This document shows, piece by piece, positions 39,870-51,999 of a stretch of 64,000 nucleotides of DNA (position 1 is its first letter; every line of letters begins with the position of its first letter). The notes beneath the pieces were generated by a model. It made no database searches. It had not been told where the DNA came from and saw only the letters and a program-made list of their open reading frames with translations. Both the position numbers and the translations under genes were made by a program. Origin of the DNA: Hydractinia symbiolongicarpus (Eukaryota; Cnidaria; Hydrozoa; Anthoathecata; Hydractiniidae); contig NC_079886.1 in NCBI RefSeq assembly GCF_029227915.1, forward strand, positions 3,410,001 to 3,474,000, in the 5' to 3' direction.

Positions 39870-42099
39870 CATAGCTCTTAACAGTGAAACGATTGAGTAT
39901 GGGACTTAATAGAACTGATTTTGGACTGTGACCTGACAAATGTGATGAATGAGACAATTGGACTCCATGAAATAACATTCTTCTTAAATTGGCATGGTTG
40001 CCGGAACTCAGTGATTTCACTGGGCGCTGTGGTAGCGCTTCATTTAAAAATGTAGTTATATAAGTCATTTTTTACTGTGGGTCCAATCCTAGCCGTTATC
40101 GCACGCTGAAGAAATTGAGACAGTTTCAAAAGCTTCATTTCATTGACTTTCTAACGGTATCAGTCCGTTTCTGTTACAACGGTTGCGTCACATATTTGTA
40201 CCAACATGTATTTAGCTATATTTTTCTGATATTACTACGTTGCATCCCTTTTAACAGTGAAACAATTGACTGTGGGAATTACTTGAACTGATTTTTAACT
40301 TTAACTTTTTAAATGTGATAAGTGAAACAATTGGACTCCATGCAATAACATTCTTCTTAAATTGGCATGATTGACGGAACTCAGCGATTACACTGGGCGC
40401 TGTGGTATCGCTTCATTTAATAATGTAGATAAATAAGTCACTTTTTACTGTGGGTCCAATCCTAGCCGTTATCGCACGCTGAAGAAATTGAGACAGTTTC
40501 AAAAACTACATTTCATTGACTTTCTAGCGGTATCAGTCCGTTTCTGTTACAGCGGTTGCGTCACATATGCGTACCAACATGTGTTTAGCGATTTTTTTCT
40601 GATATTATTAGGTTGTATCGCTTTTAACAGTGAAAAGATTGACTGTAGGACTTAATTGAACTGATTTTGGACTTTAACTTTATAAATGTGATAATTGAGA
40701 CAATTGGACTCCAAGAAATAACAATGTTCTGAATTTGACATGGTTGATAGAACTCAGCGATTACACTGGGCGCTGTGGTAGCGCTTCATTTAGAAATGCA
40801 CATAAATAAGTCATTTTTTACTGTAGGACCAATCCTAGCCGTTATCGCACGCTGAAGAGAGTTTGGAAAACTACATTTCATTGACTTTCTAACAGTATCA
40901 GTGCATTTAAGTTACAACGGTTGCGTCACATATTCGTACCAGCATGTATTTAGCGATATTTTTCTGATATTACTAGGTTGCATAGCTCTTAACAGTGAAA
41001 CAATTGAGTATGGGACTTAATAGAACTGATTTTGGACTGTGACCTGACAAATGTGATGAATGAGACAATTGGACTCCATGAAATAACATTCTTCTTAAAT
41101 TGGCATGATTGCCGGAACTCAGTGATTTCACTGGGCGCTGTGGTAGCGCCTCATTTAAAAATGTAGTTATATAAGTCATTTTTTACTGTGGGTCCAATCC
41201 TAGCCGTTATCGCACGCTGAAGAAATTAAGACAGTTTCAAAAACTTCATTTCATTGACTTTCTAACGGTATCAGTCCGTTTCTGTTACAACGGTTGCGTC
41301 ACATATTTGTACCAACATGTATTTAGCTATATTTTTCTGATATTACTACGTTGCATCCCTTTTAACAGTGAAGCAATTGACTGTGGGAATTACTTGAACT
41401 GATTTTTAACTTTAACTTTTTAAATGTGATAAGTGAAACAATTCGACTCCATGCAATAACATTCTTCTTAAATTGGCATGATTGACGGAACTCAGCGATT
41501 ACACTGGGCGCTGTGGTATCGCTTCATTTAATAATGTAGATAAATAAGTCACTTTTTACTGTGGGTCCAATCCTAGCCGTTATCGCACGCTGAAGAAATT
41601 GAGACAGTTTCAAAAACTACATTTCATTGACTTTCTAGCGGTATCAGTCCGTTTCTGTTACAGCGGTTGCGTCACATATGCGTACCAACATGTGTTTAGC
41701 GATTTTTTTCTGATATTATTAGGTTGTATCGCTTTTAACAGTGAAAAGATTGACTGTAGGACTTAATTGAACTGATTTTGGACTTTAACTTTACAAATGT
41801 GATAATTGAGACAATTGGTTTCCAAGAAATAACAATGTTCTGAATTTGACATGATTGATAGAACTCAGCGATTACACTGGGCGCTGTGGTAGCGCTTCAT
41901 TTAAAAATGCACATAAATAAGTCATTTTTTACTGTAGGACCAATCCTAACCGTTATCGCACGCTGAAGAGAGTTTGGAAAACTACATTTCATTGACTTTC
42001 TAACAGTATCAGTCCGTTTAAGTTACAACGGTTGTGTCACATATTCCTACCAGCATGTATTTAGCGATATTTTTCCGATATTACTAGGTTGCATAGCTC

Positions 42100-44478
42100 T
42101 TAACAGTGAAACGATTGACTGTGGGACTTAATTGAACTGATTTTGGACTTTAACATTATAAATGTGATAATTGAGACAATTGGACTCCATGAAATAACAT
42201 TCTTCTTAAATTGGGATGATTGCCGGAACTCAGCGATTAAACTGGGCGCTGTGGTAGCGCTTCACTTAAAAATGTAGATATATAAGTCACTTTTTACTGT
42301 GGGACCAATCCTAGCCGTTATCGCACGCTGAAGAAATTGAGACAGTTTCAAAAACTACATTTCATTGACTTTCAAACGGTATCAGTCCGTTTCTGTTTCA
42401 ACGGTTGCGTCACATAATCGTACCAACATGTATTTAGCGATATTTTTGTGATTTTACTAGGTTGAATCGCTTTTAACAGTGAAACGATTGACTGTGGGAC
42501 TTAATTGAACTGATTTTGGAATCTGACCTGATAAATGTAATAAATGACACATTTGGACTCCTTGAAATAACATTCTTTTTAATTTGACATGATTGTTGGA
42601 ATTCACCGATTACACTGGACGCTGTGGTAGCGCTTTATTTAAAAACTTAAATAAATAAGACATTTCTTACTGTGGGACCAATCCTAGCCGTTATCGCACG
42701 CTGAAAAAATTGAGACAGTTTCAAAAACTACATTTCATTGACTTTCTAGCGGTATCAGTCCGTTTCTGTTACAACGGTTGCGTCACTTATGCGTACCAAC
42801 ATGTGTTTAGCGATGTTTTTCTGATATTATTAGGTTGTATTGCTTTTAACAATGAAAAGATTGACTGTAGGACTTAATTGAACTGATTTTGGACTTTAAC
42901 TTTATAAATGTGATAATTGAGACAATTGGACTCCAAGAAAAAACAATGTTCTGAATTTGACATGATTGCTAGAACTCAGCGATTACACTGGGCGCTGTGG
43001 TAGCGCTTCATTTAAAAATGCACATAAATAAGTCATTTTTTACTGTAGGACCAATCCTAGCCGTTATTGCACGCTGAAGAGAGTTTCAAAAACTACATTT
43101 CATTGACTTTCTAACAGTATCAGTCCGTTTCAGTTACAACGGTTGCGTCACATATTCGTACCAACATGTATTTAGCGATATTTTTCTGACATTACTAGGT
43201 TGCATCGCTTTTAACAGTGAAACGATTGACTGTGGGACTTACTTGAACTGATTTTGGACTGTGACCTTACAAATGTGATGAATAAGACAATTGGACTCCA
43301 TGAAATAACATTCTTCTTAAATTGGCATGATTGACGGAATTCAGAGGTTACACTGGGCGCTGTGGTAGCGCTTCATTTAAAAATGTAGATATATAAGTCA
43401 TTTTTTACTGTGGGACCAATCCTAGCCGTTATCGCACGCTGAAGAAATTGAGACAGTTTCAAAAACTACATTTCATTGAATTTCTAACGGTATCAGCCCG
43501 TTTCTGTTACAACGGTTGCATCATATATTCGTTCCAACATGTATTTAGCGATATTTTTCTGATATTACTAGGTTGCATCGCTTTTAACAGTGAAACGATT
43601 GACTGTGGGACTTACTTGAACTGATTTGGGACTTTAACTTTATAAATGTGATAATTGAGACAATTGGACTCCAAGAAATAACATTCTTCTTAAATTGGCA
43701 TGATTGACGGAACTCAGCGATTAAACTGGGCACTGTGGTAGCGCTTCATTTAAAAATGTAGATATATAAGTCATTTTTTACTGTGGGACCAATCCTAGCC
43801 GTTATCGCACGCTAAAGAAATTGAGACAGTTTCCAAAACTACATTTCATTGACTTTCTAAAGGTATCAGTCCGCTTCTGTAACAACGGTTGCGTCACATA
43901 TTCGTACCAACATGTATTTAGCGATATTTTTCTAATATTACTAGGTTGCATCGCTTTTAACAGTGAAACGATTGTGTATGGGACTTAATTGAACTGATTT
44001 TGGACTGTGACCTGACAAATGTGATGAATGAGACAATTGGACTCCATGAAATAACATTTTTCTTAAATTGGCATGATTGCCGGTGCTCAGCGATTACACT
44101 CGGCGCTGTGGTAGCGCTTCACTTAAAAATGTAGATATATAAGTCACTTTTTACTGTGGAACCAATCCTAGCCGTTATCGCACGCTGAATCAATTGAGAC
44201 AGTTTCAAAAACTACATTTCATTGACTTTCTAACGGTATCAGTCCGTATCTGTTACAACGGTTGCGTCACATTGTCGTACCAACATGTGTTTAGCGATAT
44301 TTTTCTGATATTACCAGGTTGTATCGCTTTTAAAGTGAAACGAATGACTGTGGGACTTACTTGAACTGATTTTGGACTTTAACTTTATAAATGTGTTAAT
44401 TGAGACATTTGGACTCCATGCAATAAAAGTCTTCTTAAATTGGCATGATTGACGGAACTCAGCGATTACACTGGGCGC
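42100..44478. repeat. Satellite segment repeating 19.5-21.1 kb and 23.7-24.3 kb
   Basis: Two pieces have different offsets. TTGAATCGC at 42,462 pairs with TCGAATCGC at 19,534, and TCGTTCCAAC at 43,529 pairs with 20,601, both at +22,928. From about 44,050, GCCGGTGCTC (44,079) pairs with 23,761 and ACATTGTCGT (44,269) with 23,951, both at +20,318. The segment is thus a spliced version of the left block. Confidence 0.8.
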
Positions 44479-46170
44479 TGTGGTAGCGCTTCATTTAAAA
44501 ATGTAGATATATAAGTCATTTTTTACTGTGGGACAAATCTTAGCCGTTATCGCACGCTGTAGAAATTGAGACAGTTTCAAAAACCACATTTCATTGACTT
44601 TCAAACGGTATCAGTCCGTTTCTGTTACAACGGTTGCGTCACATATTCGTACCAACATGTATTTAGCGATATTTTTCTGATTTTACTAGGTCGAATCGCT
44701 TTTAACAGTGAAACGATTGACTGTGGGACTTACTTAAACTGATTTGGGACTTTAACTTTATAAATATGATAATTGAGACAATTGGACTCCATACAATAAC
44801 ATTTTTCTTAAATTGGCATGATTGACGGAACTCAGCGATTAAACTGGGCACTGTGGTAGCGCTTCATTTAAAAAGGTAGATATATAAGTCATTTTTTACT
44901 GTGGGACCAATCCTAGCCGTTATCGCACGCTAAAGAAAATGAGACAGTTTCAAAAACTACATTTCATTGACTTTCTAAAGGTGTCAGTCCGTTTCTGTAA
45001 CAACGATTGCGTCACATATTCGTACCAACATGTATTTAGCGATATTTTTCTGATATTACTAGGTTGCATCGCTTTTAACAGTGAAACGATTGAGTATGGG
45101 ACTTAATTGAACTGATTTTGGACTGTGACCTGACAAATGTGATGAATGAGACAATTGGACTCCATGAAATAACATTCTTCTTAAATTTGCACGATTGCCG
45201 GTGCTCAGCGATTACACTCGGCGCTGTGGTAGCGCTTCACTTAAAAATGTAGATATATAAGTCACTTTTTACTGTGGGACCAATCCTAGCCGTTATCGCA
45301 CGCTGTAGAAATTGAGACAGTTTCAAAAACTACATTTCATTGACTTTCAAACGGTATCAGTCTGATTCTGTTACAACGGTTGCGTCACATATTCGTACCA
45401 ACATGTATTTAGCGATATTTTCCTGATTTTACTAGGTCGAATCGCTTTTAACAGTGAAACGATTGACTGTGGGACTTAATTCAACTGATTTTGGAATCTG
45501 ACCTCATAAATGTAATAAATGACACATTTGGACTCCTTGAAATAACATTCTTTTTAATTTGACATGATTGTTGGAATTCACCGATTACACTGGACACTGT
45601 GGTAGCGCTTTATTTAAAAACTTAAATAAATAAGTCATTTCTTACTGTGGGACCAATCCTAGCCGTTATCGCACGCTGAAGAAATTGAGACAGTTTCAAA
45701 AACTTTATTTCATTGACTTTCTAACGGTATCAGTCCGTTTCTGTTACAACGGTTGAGTCACATATTCGTACGAACATGTGTTTAGCGATATTTTTCTGAT
45801 ATTACTAGGTTGTATCGCTTTTAACAGTGAAACGATTGACTGTGGGACTTACTTGAACTGATTTGGGACTTTAACTTTATAAATGTGATAATTTAGACAA
45901 TTGGACTCCATACAATAACATTCTTCTTAAATTGGCATGATTGACGGAACTCAGCGGTTAAACTGGGCACTGTGGTAGCGCTTCATTTAAAAATGAAGAT
46001 ATATAAGTCATTTTTTACTGTGGGACCAATCCTAGCCGTTATCGCACGCTAAAGAAATTGAGACAGTTTCAAAAACTACATTTCATTGACTTTCTAAAGG
46101 TGTCAGTCCGTTTCTGCAACAACGATTGCGTCACATATTCGTACCAACATGTATTTAGCGATATTTTTCT
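44478..46170. repeat. 5-mer duplication (1,864 bp offset), copy 1
   Basis: Shared rare variants with the next copy: CCACATT (44,584 and 46,448), ATACAATAACATTTTTC, AAAAAGGTAG, AAATTTGCACG, CAGTCTGATTC, TCGTACGAAC and CTGCAACAACG. Class-E markers are at 44,691 (hybrid) and 45,437. Only a few substitutions separate the copies. About 170 bp at the left edge of the unit is not shared. Confidence 0.88.
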
Positions 46171-46340
46171 GATATTACTAGGTTGCATCGCTTTTAACAG
46201 TGAAACGATTGAGTATGGGATTAATTGAACTGATTTTGGACTGTGACCTGACAAATGTGATGAATGAGACAATTGGACTCCATGAAATAACATTCTTCTT
46301 AAATTGGCATGATTGCCGGTGCTCAGCGATTACACTCGGC

Positions 46341-48034
46341 GCTGTGGTAGCGCTTCATTTAAAAATGTAGATATATAAGTCATTTTTTACTGTGGGACAA
46401 ATCTTAGCCGTTATCGCACGCTGTAGAAATTGAGACAGTTTCAAAAACCACATTTCATTGACTTTCAAACGGTATCAGTCCGTTTCTGTTACAACGGTTG
46501 CGTCACATATTCGTACCAACATGTATTTAGCGATATTTTTCTGATTTTACTAGGTCGAATCGCTTTTAACAGTGAAACGATTGACTGTGGGACTTACTTA
46601 AACTGATTTGGGACTTTAACTTTATAAATATGATAATTGAGACAATTGGACTCCATACAATAACATTTTTCTTAAATTGGCATGATTGACGGAACTCAGC
46701 GATTAAACTGGGCACTGTGGTAGCGCTTCATTTAAAAAGGTAGATATATAAGTCATTTTTTACTGTGGGACCAATCCTAGCCGTTATCGCACGCTAAAGA
46801 AAATGAGACAGTTTCAAAAACTACATTTCATTGACTTTCTAAAGGTGTCAGTCCGTTTCTGTAACAACGATTGCGTCACATATTCGTACCAACATGTATT
46901 TAGCGATATTTTTCTGATATTACTAGGTTGCATCGCTTTTAACAGTGAAACGATTGAGTATGGGACTTAATTGAACTGATTTTGGACTGTGACCTGACAA
47001 ATGTGATGAATGAGACAATTGGACTCCATGAAATAACATTCTTCTTAAATTTGCACGATTGCCGGTGCTCAGCGATTACACTCGGCGCTGTGGTAGCGCT
47101 TCACTTAAAAATGTAGATATATAAGTCACTTTTTACTGTGGGACCAATCCTAGCCGTTATCGCACGCTGTAGAAATTGAGACAGTTTCAAAAACTACATT
47201 TCATTGACTTTCAAACGGTATCAGTCTGATTCTGTTACAACGGTTGCGTCACATATTCGTACCAACATGTATTTAGCGATATTTTCCTGATTTTACTAGG
47301 TCGAATCGCTTTTAACAGTGAAACGATTGACTGTGGGACTTAATTCAACTGATTTTGGAATCTGACCTCATAAATGTAATAAATGACACATTTGGACTCC
47401 TTGAAATAAAATTCTTTTTAATTTGACATGATTGTTGGAATTCACCGATTACACTGGACACTGTGGTAGCGCTTTAATTAAAAACTTAAATAAATAAGTC
47501 ATTTCTTACTGTGGGACCAATCCTAGCCGTTATCGCACGCTGAAGAAATTGAGACAGTTTCAAAAACTTCATTTCATTGACTTTCTAACGGTATCAGTCC
47601 GTTTCTGTTACAACGGTTGCGTCACATATTCGTACGAACATGTCTTTAGCGATATTTTTCTGATATTACTAGGTTGTATCGCTTTTAACAGTGAAACGAT
47701 TGACTGTGGGACTTACTTGAACTGATTTGGGACTTTAACTTTATAAATGTGATAATTTAGACAATTGGACTCCATACAATAACATTCTTCTTAAATTGGC
47801 ATGATTGACGGAACTCAGCGGTTAAACTGGGCACTGTGGTAGCGCTTCATTTAAAAATGAAGATATATAAGTCATTTTTTACTGTGGGACCAATCCTAGC
47901 CGTTATCGCACGCTAAAGAAATTGAGACAGTTTCAAAAACTACATTTCATTGACTTTCTAAAGGTGTCAGTCCGTTTCTGCAACAACGATTGCGTCACAT
48001 ATTCGTACCAACATGTATTTAGCGATATTTTTCT
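46341..48034. repeat. 5-mer duplication (1,864 bp offset), copy 2
   Basis: Second copy of the five-monomer segment, with class-E markers at 46,555 (hybrid) and 47,301. The hybrid is in both copies, so the class-E/ordinary switch preceded the duplication. Small private differences include CATGTCTTTAG near 47,639. Homology ends near 48,034, where ACCAGGTTGTATCGC follows. Confidence 0.88.
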
Positions 48035-48249
48035 GATATTACCAGGTTGTATCGCTTTTAACAGTGAAACGATTGACTGTGGGACTTACTTGAACTGATT
48101 TTGGACTTTAACTTTATAAATGTGATAATTGAGACATTTGGACTCCATGCAATAAAAGTCTTCTTAAATTGGCATGATTGACGGAACTCAGCGATTGCAG
48201 TGGGCGCTGTGGTAGCGCTTCATTTAAAAATGTAGATATATAAGTCATT

Positions 48250-49360
48250 TTTTACTGTGGGACCAATCCTAGCCGTTATCGCACGCTAAAGAAATTGAGA
48301 CAGTTTGAAAAACTACATTTCATTGACTTTCTAAAGGTATCAGTCCGTTTCTGTAACAACGATTGCGTCACATATTCGTACCAACATGTATTTAGCGATA
48401 TTTTTCTGATATTACTAGGTTGCATCGCTTTTAACAGTGAAACGATTGAGTATGGGACTTAATTGAACTGATTTTGGACTGTGACCCGACAAATGTGATG
48501 AATGAGACAATTGGACTCCATGAAATAACATTCTTCTTAAATTGGCATGATTGTCGGTGCTCAGCGATTACACTCGGCGCTGTGGTAGCGCTTCACTTAA
48601 AAATGTAGATATATAAGTCACTTTTTACTGTGGGACCAATCCTAGACGTTATCGCACGCTGAAGAAATTGAGACAGTTTCAAAAACTACATTTCATTGAC
48701 TTTCTAACGGTATCAGTCCGTTTCTGTTACAACAGTTGCGTCACATTGTCGTACCAACATGTGTTTAGCGATATTTTTCTGATATTACCAGGTTGTTTCG
48801 CTTTTAACAGTGAAACGATTGACTGTGGGACTTACTTGAACTGATTTTGGACTTTAACTTTATAAATGTGATAATTGAGACATTTGGACTCCATGCAATA
48901 AAAGTCTTCTTAAGTAGGCATGATTGACGGAACTCAGCGATTACACTGGGCGCTGTGGTAGCGCTTCATTTAAAAATGTAGATATATAAGTCATTTTTTA
49001 CTGTGGGACAAATCTTAGCCGTTATCGCACGCTGAAGAAATTGAGACAGTTTCAAAAACTACATTTCATTGACTTTCAAACGGTATCAGTCCGTTTCTGT
49101 TACAACGGTTGCGTGACATATTCGTACCAAAATGTATTTAGCGATATTTTCTGATTTACTAGGTCGAATCGCTTTTAACAGTGAAACGATTGACTGTGGG
49201 ACTTAATTGAACTGATTTTGGAATCTGACCTTATAAATGTAATAAATGACACATTTGGCCTCCTTGAAATAACATTCTTTTTAATTTGACATGATTGTTG
49301 GGATTCACTGATTACACTGGACGCTGTGGTAGCGCTTTATTTAAAAACTTAAATAAATAA
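48250..49360. repeat. 16-monomer offset segment, left copy
   Basis: Repeated at +5,952 bp: GACCCGAC at 48,483 and 54,435, and CCAAAATG at about 49,128 and 55,080. Also shared are CTAGACGTTATC, ACATTGTCGTACC, AAAGTCTTCTTAAGT and GCGTGACATA. It ends in a class-E monomer (49,164). A second class-E monomer follows only 371 bp later at 49,535, the only adjacent pair I found. Confidence 0.85.
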
Positions 49361-51960
49361 GTCATTTTTTACAGTGGGACAAATCTTAGCCGTTATCGCA
49401 CGCTGAAGAAATTGAGACAGTTTCAAAAACTACATTTCATTGACTTTCAAACGGTATCAGTCCGTTTCTGTTACAACGGTTGCGTCACATATTCGTACCA
49501 ACATGTATTTAGCGATATTTTCTGATTTACTAGGTCGAATCGCTTTTAACAGTGAAACGACTGACTGTAGGACTTAATTGAACTGATTTTGGAATCTGAC
49601 CTTATAAATGTAATAAATGACACATTTGGCCTCCTTGAAATAACATTCTTTTTAATTTGACATGATTGTTGGGATTCACCGATTACACTGGACGCTGTTG
49701 TAGCGCTTTATTTAAAAACTTAAATAAATAAGTCAATTCTTACTGTGGGACCAATCCTAGCCGTTATCGCACGCTGAAGAAATTGAGACAGTTTCAAAAA
49801 CTACATTTTATTGACTTTCTAACTGTATCAGTCCGTTTCTGTTACAACGGTTGCGTCACATATTCGTACCAACATGTGTTTAGCGATATTTTTCTGATAT
49901 TACTAGGTTGTATCGCTATTAACAGTGAAACGATTGACTGTGGGACTTACTAGAACTGATTTTGGACTTTAACTTTTTAAATGTGATAATTGAGACAATT
50001 GGACTCCATGCAATAACATTCTTCTTAAATTGGCTTGATTGACGGAACTCAGCGATTACACTGGACGCTGTGGTAGCGCTTTATTTAAAAATTTAAATAA
50101 ATAAGTCATTTTTTACTGTGGGAACAATCCTAGCCGTTAACGCGCACTTAAGAAATAGAGACAGTTTCAAAAACTACATTTCATTGACTTTCTAACGGTA
50201 TCAGTCCGTTTCTGTTTCAACGGTTGCGTCACATATTCGTACTAACATGTGTTTAGCGATATTTTTCTGATATTATTAGGTTGTATCGCTTTTAACAGTG
50301 AAACGATTGACAGTGGCACTTAATTGAACTGATTTTGGACTTTAACTTTATAAATGTGATGAATGAGACAATTGGACTCCATGAAATAACATTCTTCTTA
50401 AATTGGCATGATTGCCGGAACTCAGCGGTTAAACTAGGCGCGGTGGTAGCGCTTCATTTAAAAATGTATATATATAACTCATTTTTTACTGTGGGCCCAA
50501 TTCTAATCGTTATCACACGCTGAAGAAATTGAGACAGTCTCAAAAACTACATTTCATTGACTTTCTAACGGTATCAGTCCGTTTCTGTTACAACGGTTGC
50601 GTCACATATTCGTACCAACATGTGTTTAGCGATATTTTTCTGATATTACTAGGTTGTATCGCTTTTAACAGTGAAACGATTGACTGTGGGACTTAATTGA
50701 ACTGATTTTGGGCTTAAACTTTGTAAATGTGATAATTGAGACAATTGGACTCCAAGAAGTAACAATGTTCTGAATTTGACATGATTGCTAGAACTCAGCG
50801 ATTACACTGGGCGCGGTGGTAGCGCTTCATTTAAAAATGCAGATAAATAAGTCATTTTTTACTGTAGGACCAATCCTTGCCGTTATCGCACGCTGAAAAA
50901 ATAGAGACAGTTTCAAAAACTACATTTCATTGACTTTCTAACGGTATCAGTCCGTTTCAGTTGTTACAGTTGCGTCACATATTCGTACCAACATGTATTT
51001 AGCGATATCTTTTGGATATTACTAGGTTGCATCGCTTTTAACAGTGAAACGATTGACTGTGGGACTTAATTGAACTGATTTTGGACTGTGACCTTAGAAA
51101 TGTGATGAATGAGACAATTGGACTCCATGAAATAACATTCTTCTTAAATTGTCATGATTGACGGAACTCAGAGATTACACTGGGCGCTGTGGTAGCGTTT
51201 CATATAAAAATGTAGATATATAAGTCATTTTTTACTGTGGGACCAATCCTAGCCGTTATCGCACGCTGAAGAAATTGAGACAGTTTCAAAAACTACATTT
51301 CATTGACTTTCTAACGGTATCAGCCCGTTTCTGTTACAACGGTTGCATCATATATTCGTACCAACATGTATTTAGCGATATTTTTCTGATATTACTAGGT
51401 TGCATCGCTTTTAACAGTGAAACGATTGACTGTGGGACTTACTTGAACTGATTTGGGACTTTAACTTTATAAACGGATAATTGAGACAATTGGACTCCAT
51501 GCAATAACATTCTTCTTAAATTGGCATGATTGACGGAACTTAGAGATTACACTGGGCGCTGTGGTAGCGCTTCATTTAAAAATGTAGTTATATAAGTCAT
51601 TTTTTACTGTAGGAACAATCCTAGCCGTTATGGCACCCTGAAGAAATAGAGACAGTTTCAAAAACTACATTTCATTTACTTTCTAAAGGTATTAGTCCGT
51701 TCAGTTACAACGGTTGCGTCACATATTCGTGCCCAGATGTATTTAGCGATATTTTTCTGATATTACTAGGTTGCATAGCTCTTAACAGTGAAACGATTGA
51801 GTATGGGACTTAATTGAACTGTTTTTGGACTGTGACCTGACAAATTTGATGAATGAGACAATTGGACTCCATGAAATAACATTCTTCTTAAATTGGCATG
51901 ATTGCCGGAACTCAGTGATTTCACTGGGCGCTGTAGTAGCGCTTCATTTAAAAATGTAGA
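49300..51960. repeat. Long-range duplicated segment, right copy
   Basis: Right copy of 27.5-30.15 kb. The order of monomer subtypes is kept throughout: CTAGAACTG, GCTTGATTGACGG, CGCACTTAAG, TACTAACATG, ACAGTGGCAC, GTCTCAAAAAC and AATCCTTGCC. After about 51,955 the two copies diverge: the left goes into monomer B of the 3-mer HOR, this one into a GCTATCGCACGCCG form. Confidence 0.85.
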
Positions 51961-51999
51961 TATATAAGTCATTTTTTACTGTGGGACCAATCCTAGCCG

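Larger units (their letters stand above)
29967..42092. repeat. 3-mer higher-order repeat block (1,111 bp unit)
   Basis: The diagnostic word CATAGCTCTT occurs at 29,967, 31,078, 32,570, 33,681, 34,791, 35,903, 37,014, 38,125, 39,870, 40,981 and 42,092, with a TATAGCTCTT variant at 39,132. Eight intervals are 1,110-1,112 bp. The unit is A-B-C: A has CATAGCTCTT and TGATTTCACTGG; B has TTTAGCTATA, CTACGTTGC and GGTATCGCTTCATTTAATAA; C has CTAGCGGTATC, GATTTTTTTC and an 8-bp deletion before GAGTTTGG. That deletion helps explain why the unit is a few bases short of three full monomers. Neighbouring units 33,681-34,790 and 34,791-35,902 differ at about a dozen positions. Confidence 0.95.

Noticed and set aside
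29959-41179. A 68-codon open frame on the minus strand that recurs at 29,959, 31,067, 32,562, 33,673, 37,006, 38,117, 39,862 and 40,973 with nearly the same translation.
   Set aside because: It lies wholly inside monomer A of the 3-mer HOR, so its conservation is that of the DNA repeat. The unit starting near 34.79 kb lost it through small changes, and there is no sign of codon-position bias, a domain or a promoter. Not called as a gene.
42640-42660. AATAAA words in class-E monomers as polyadenylation signals.
   Set aside because: They come from an AT-rich ACTTAAATAAATAAG stretch repeated with the satellite and have no coding region upstream.
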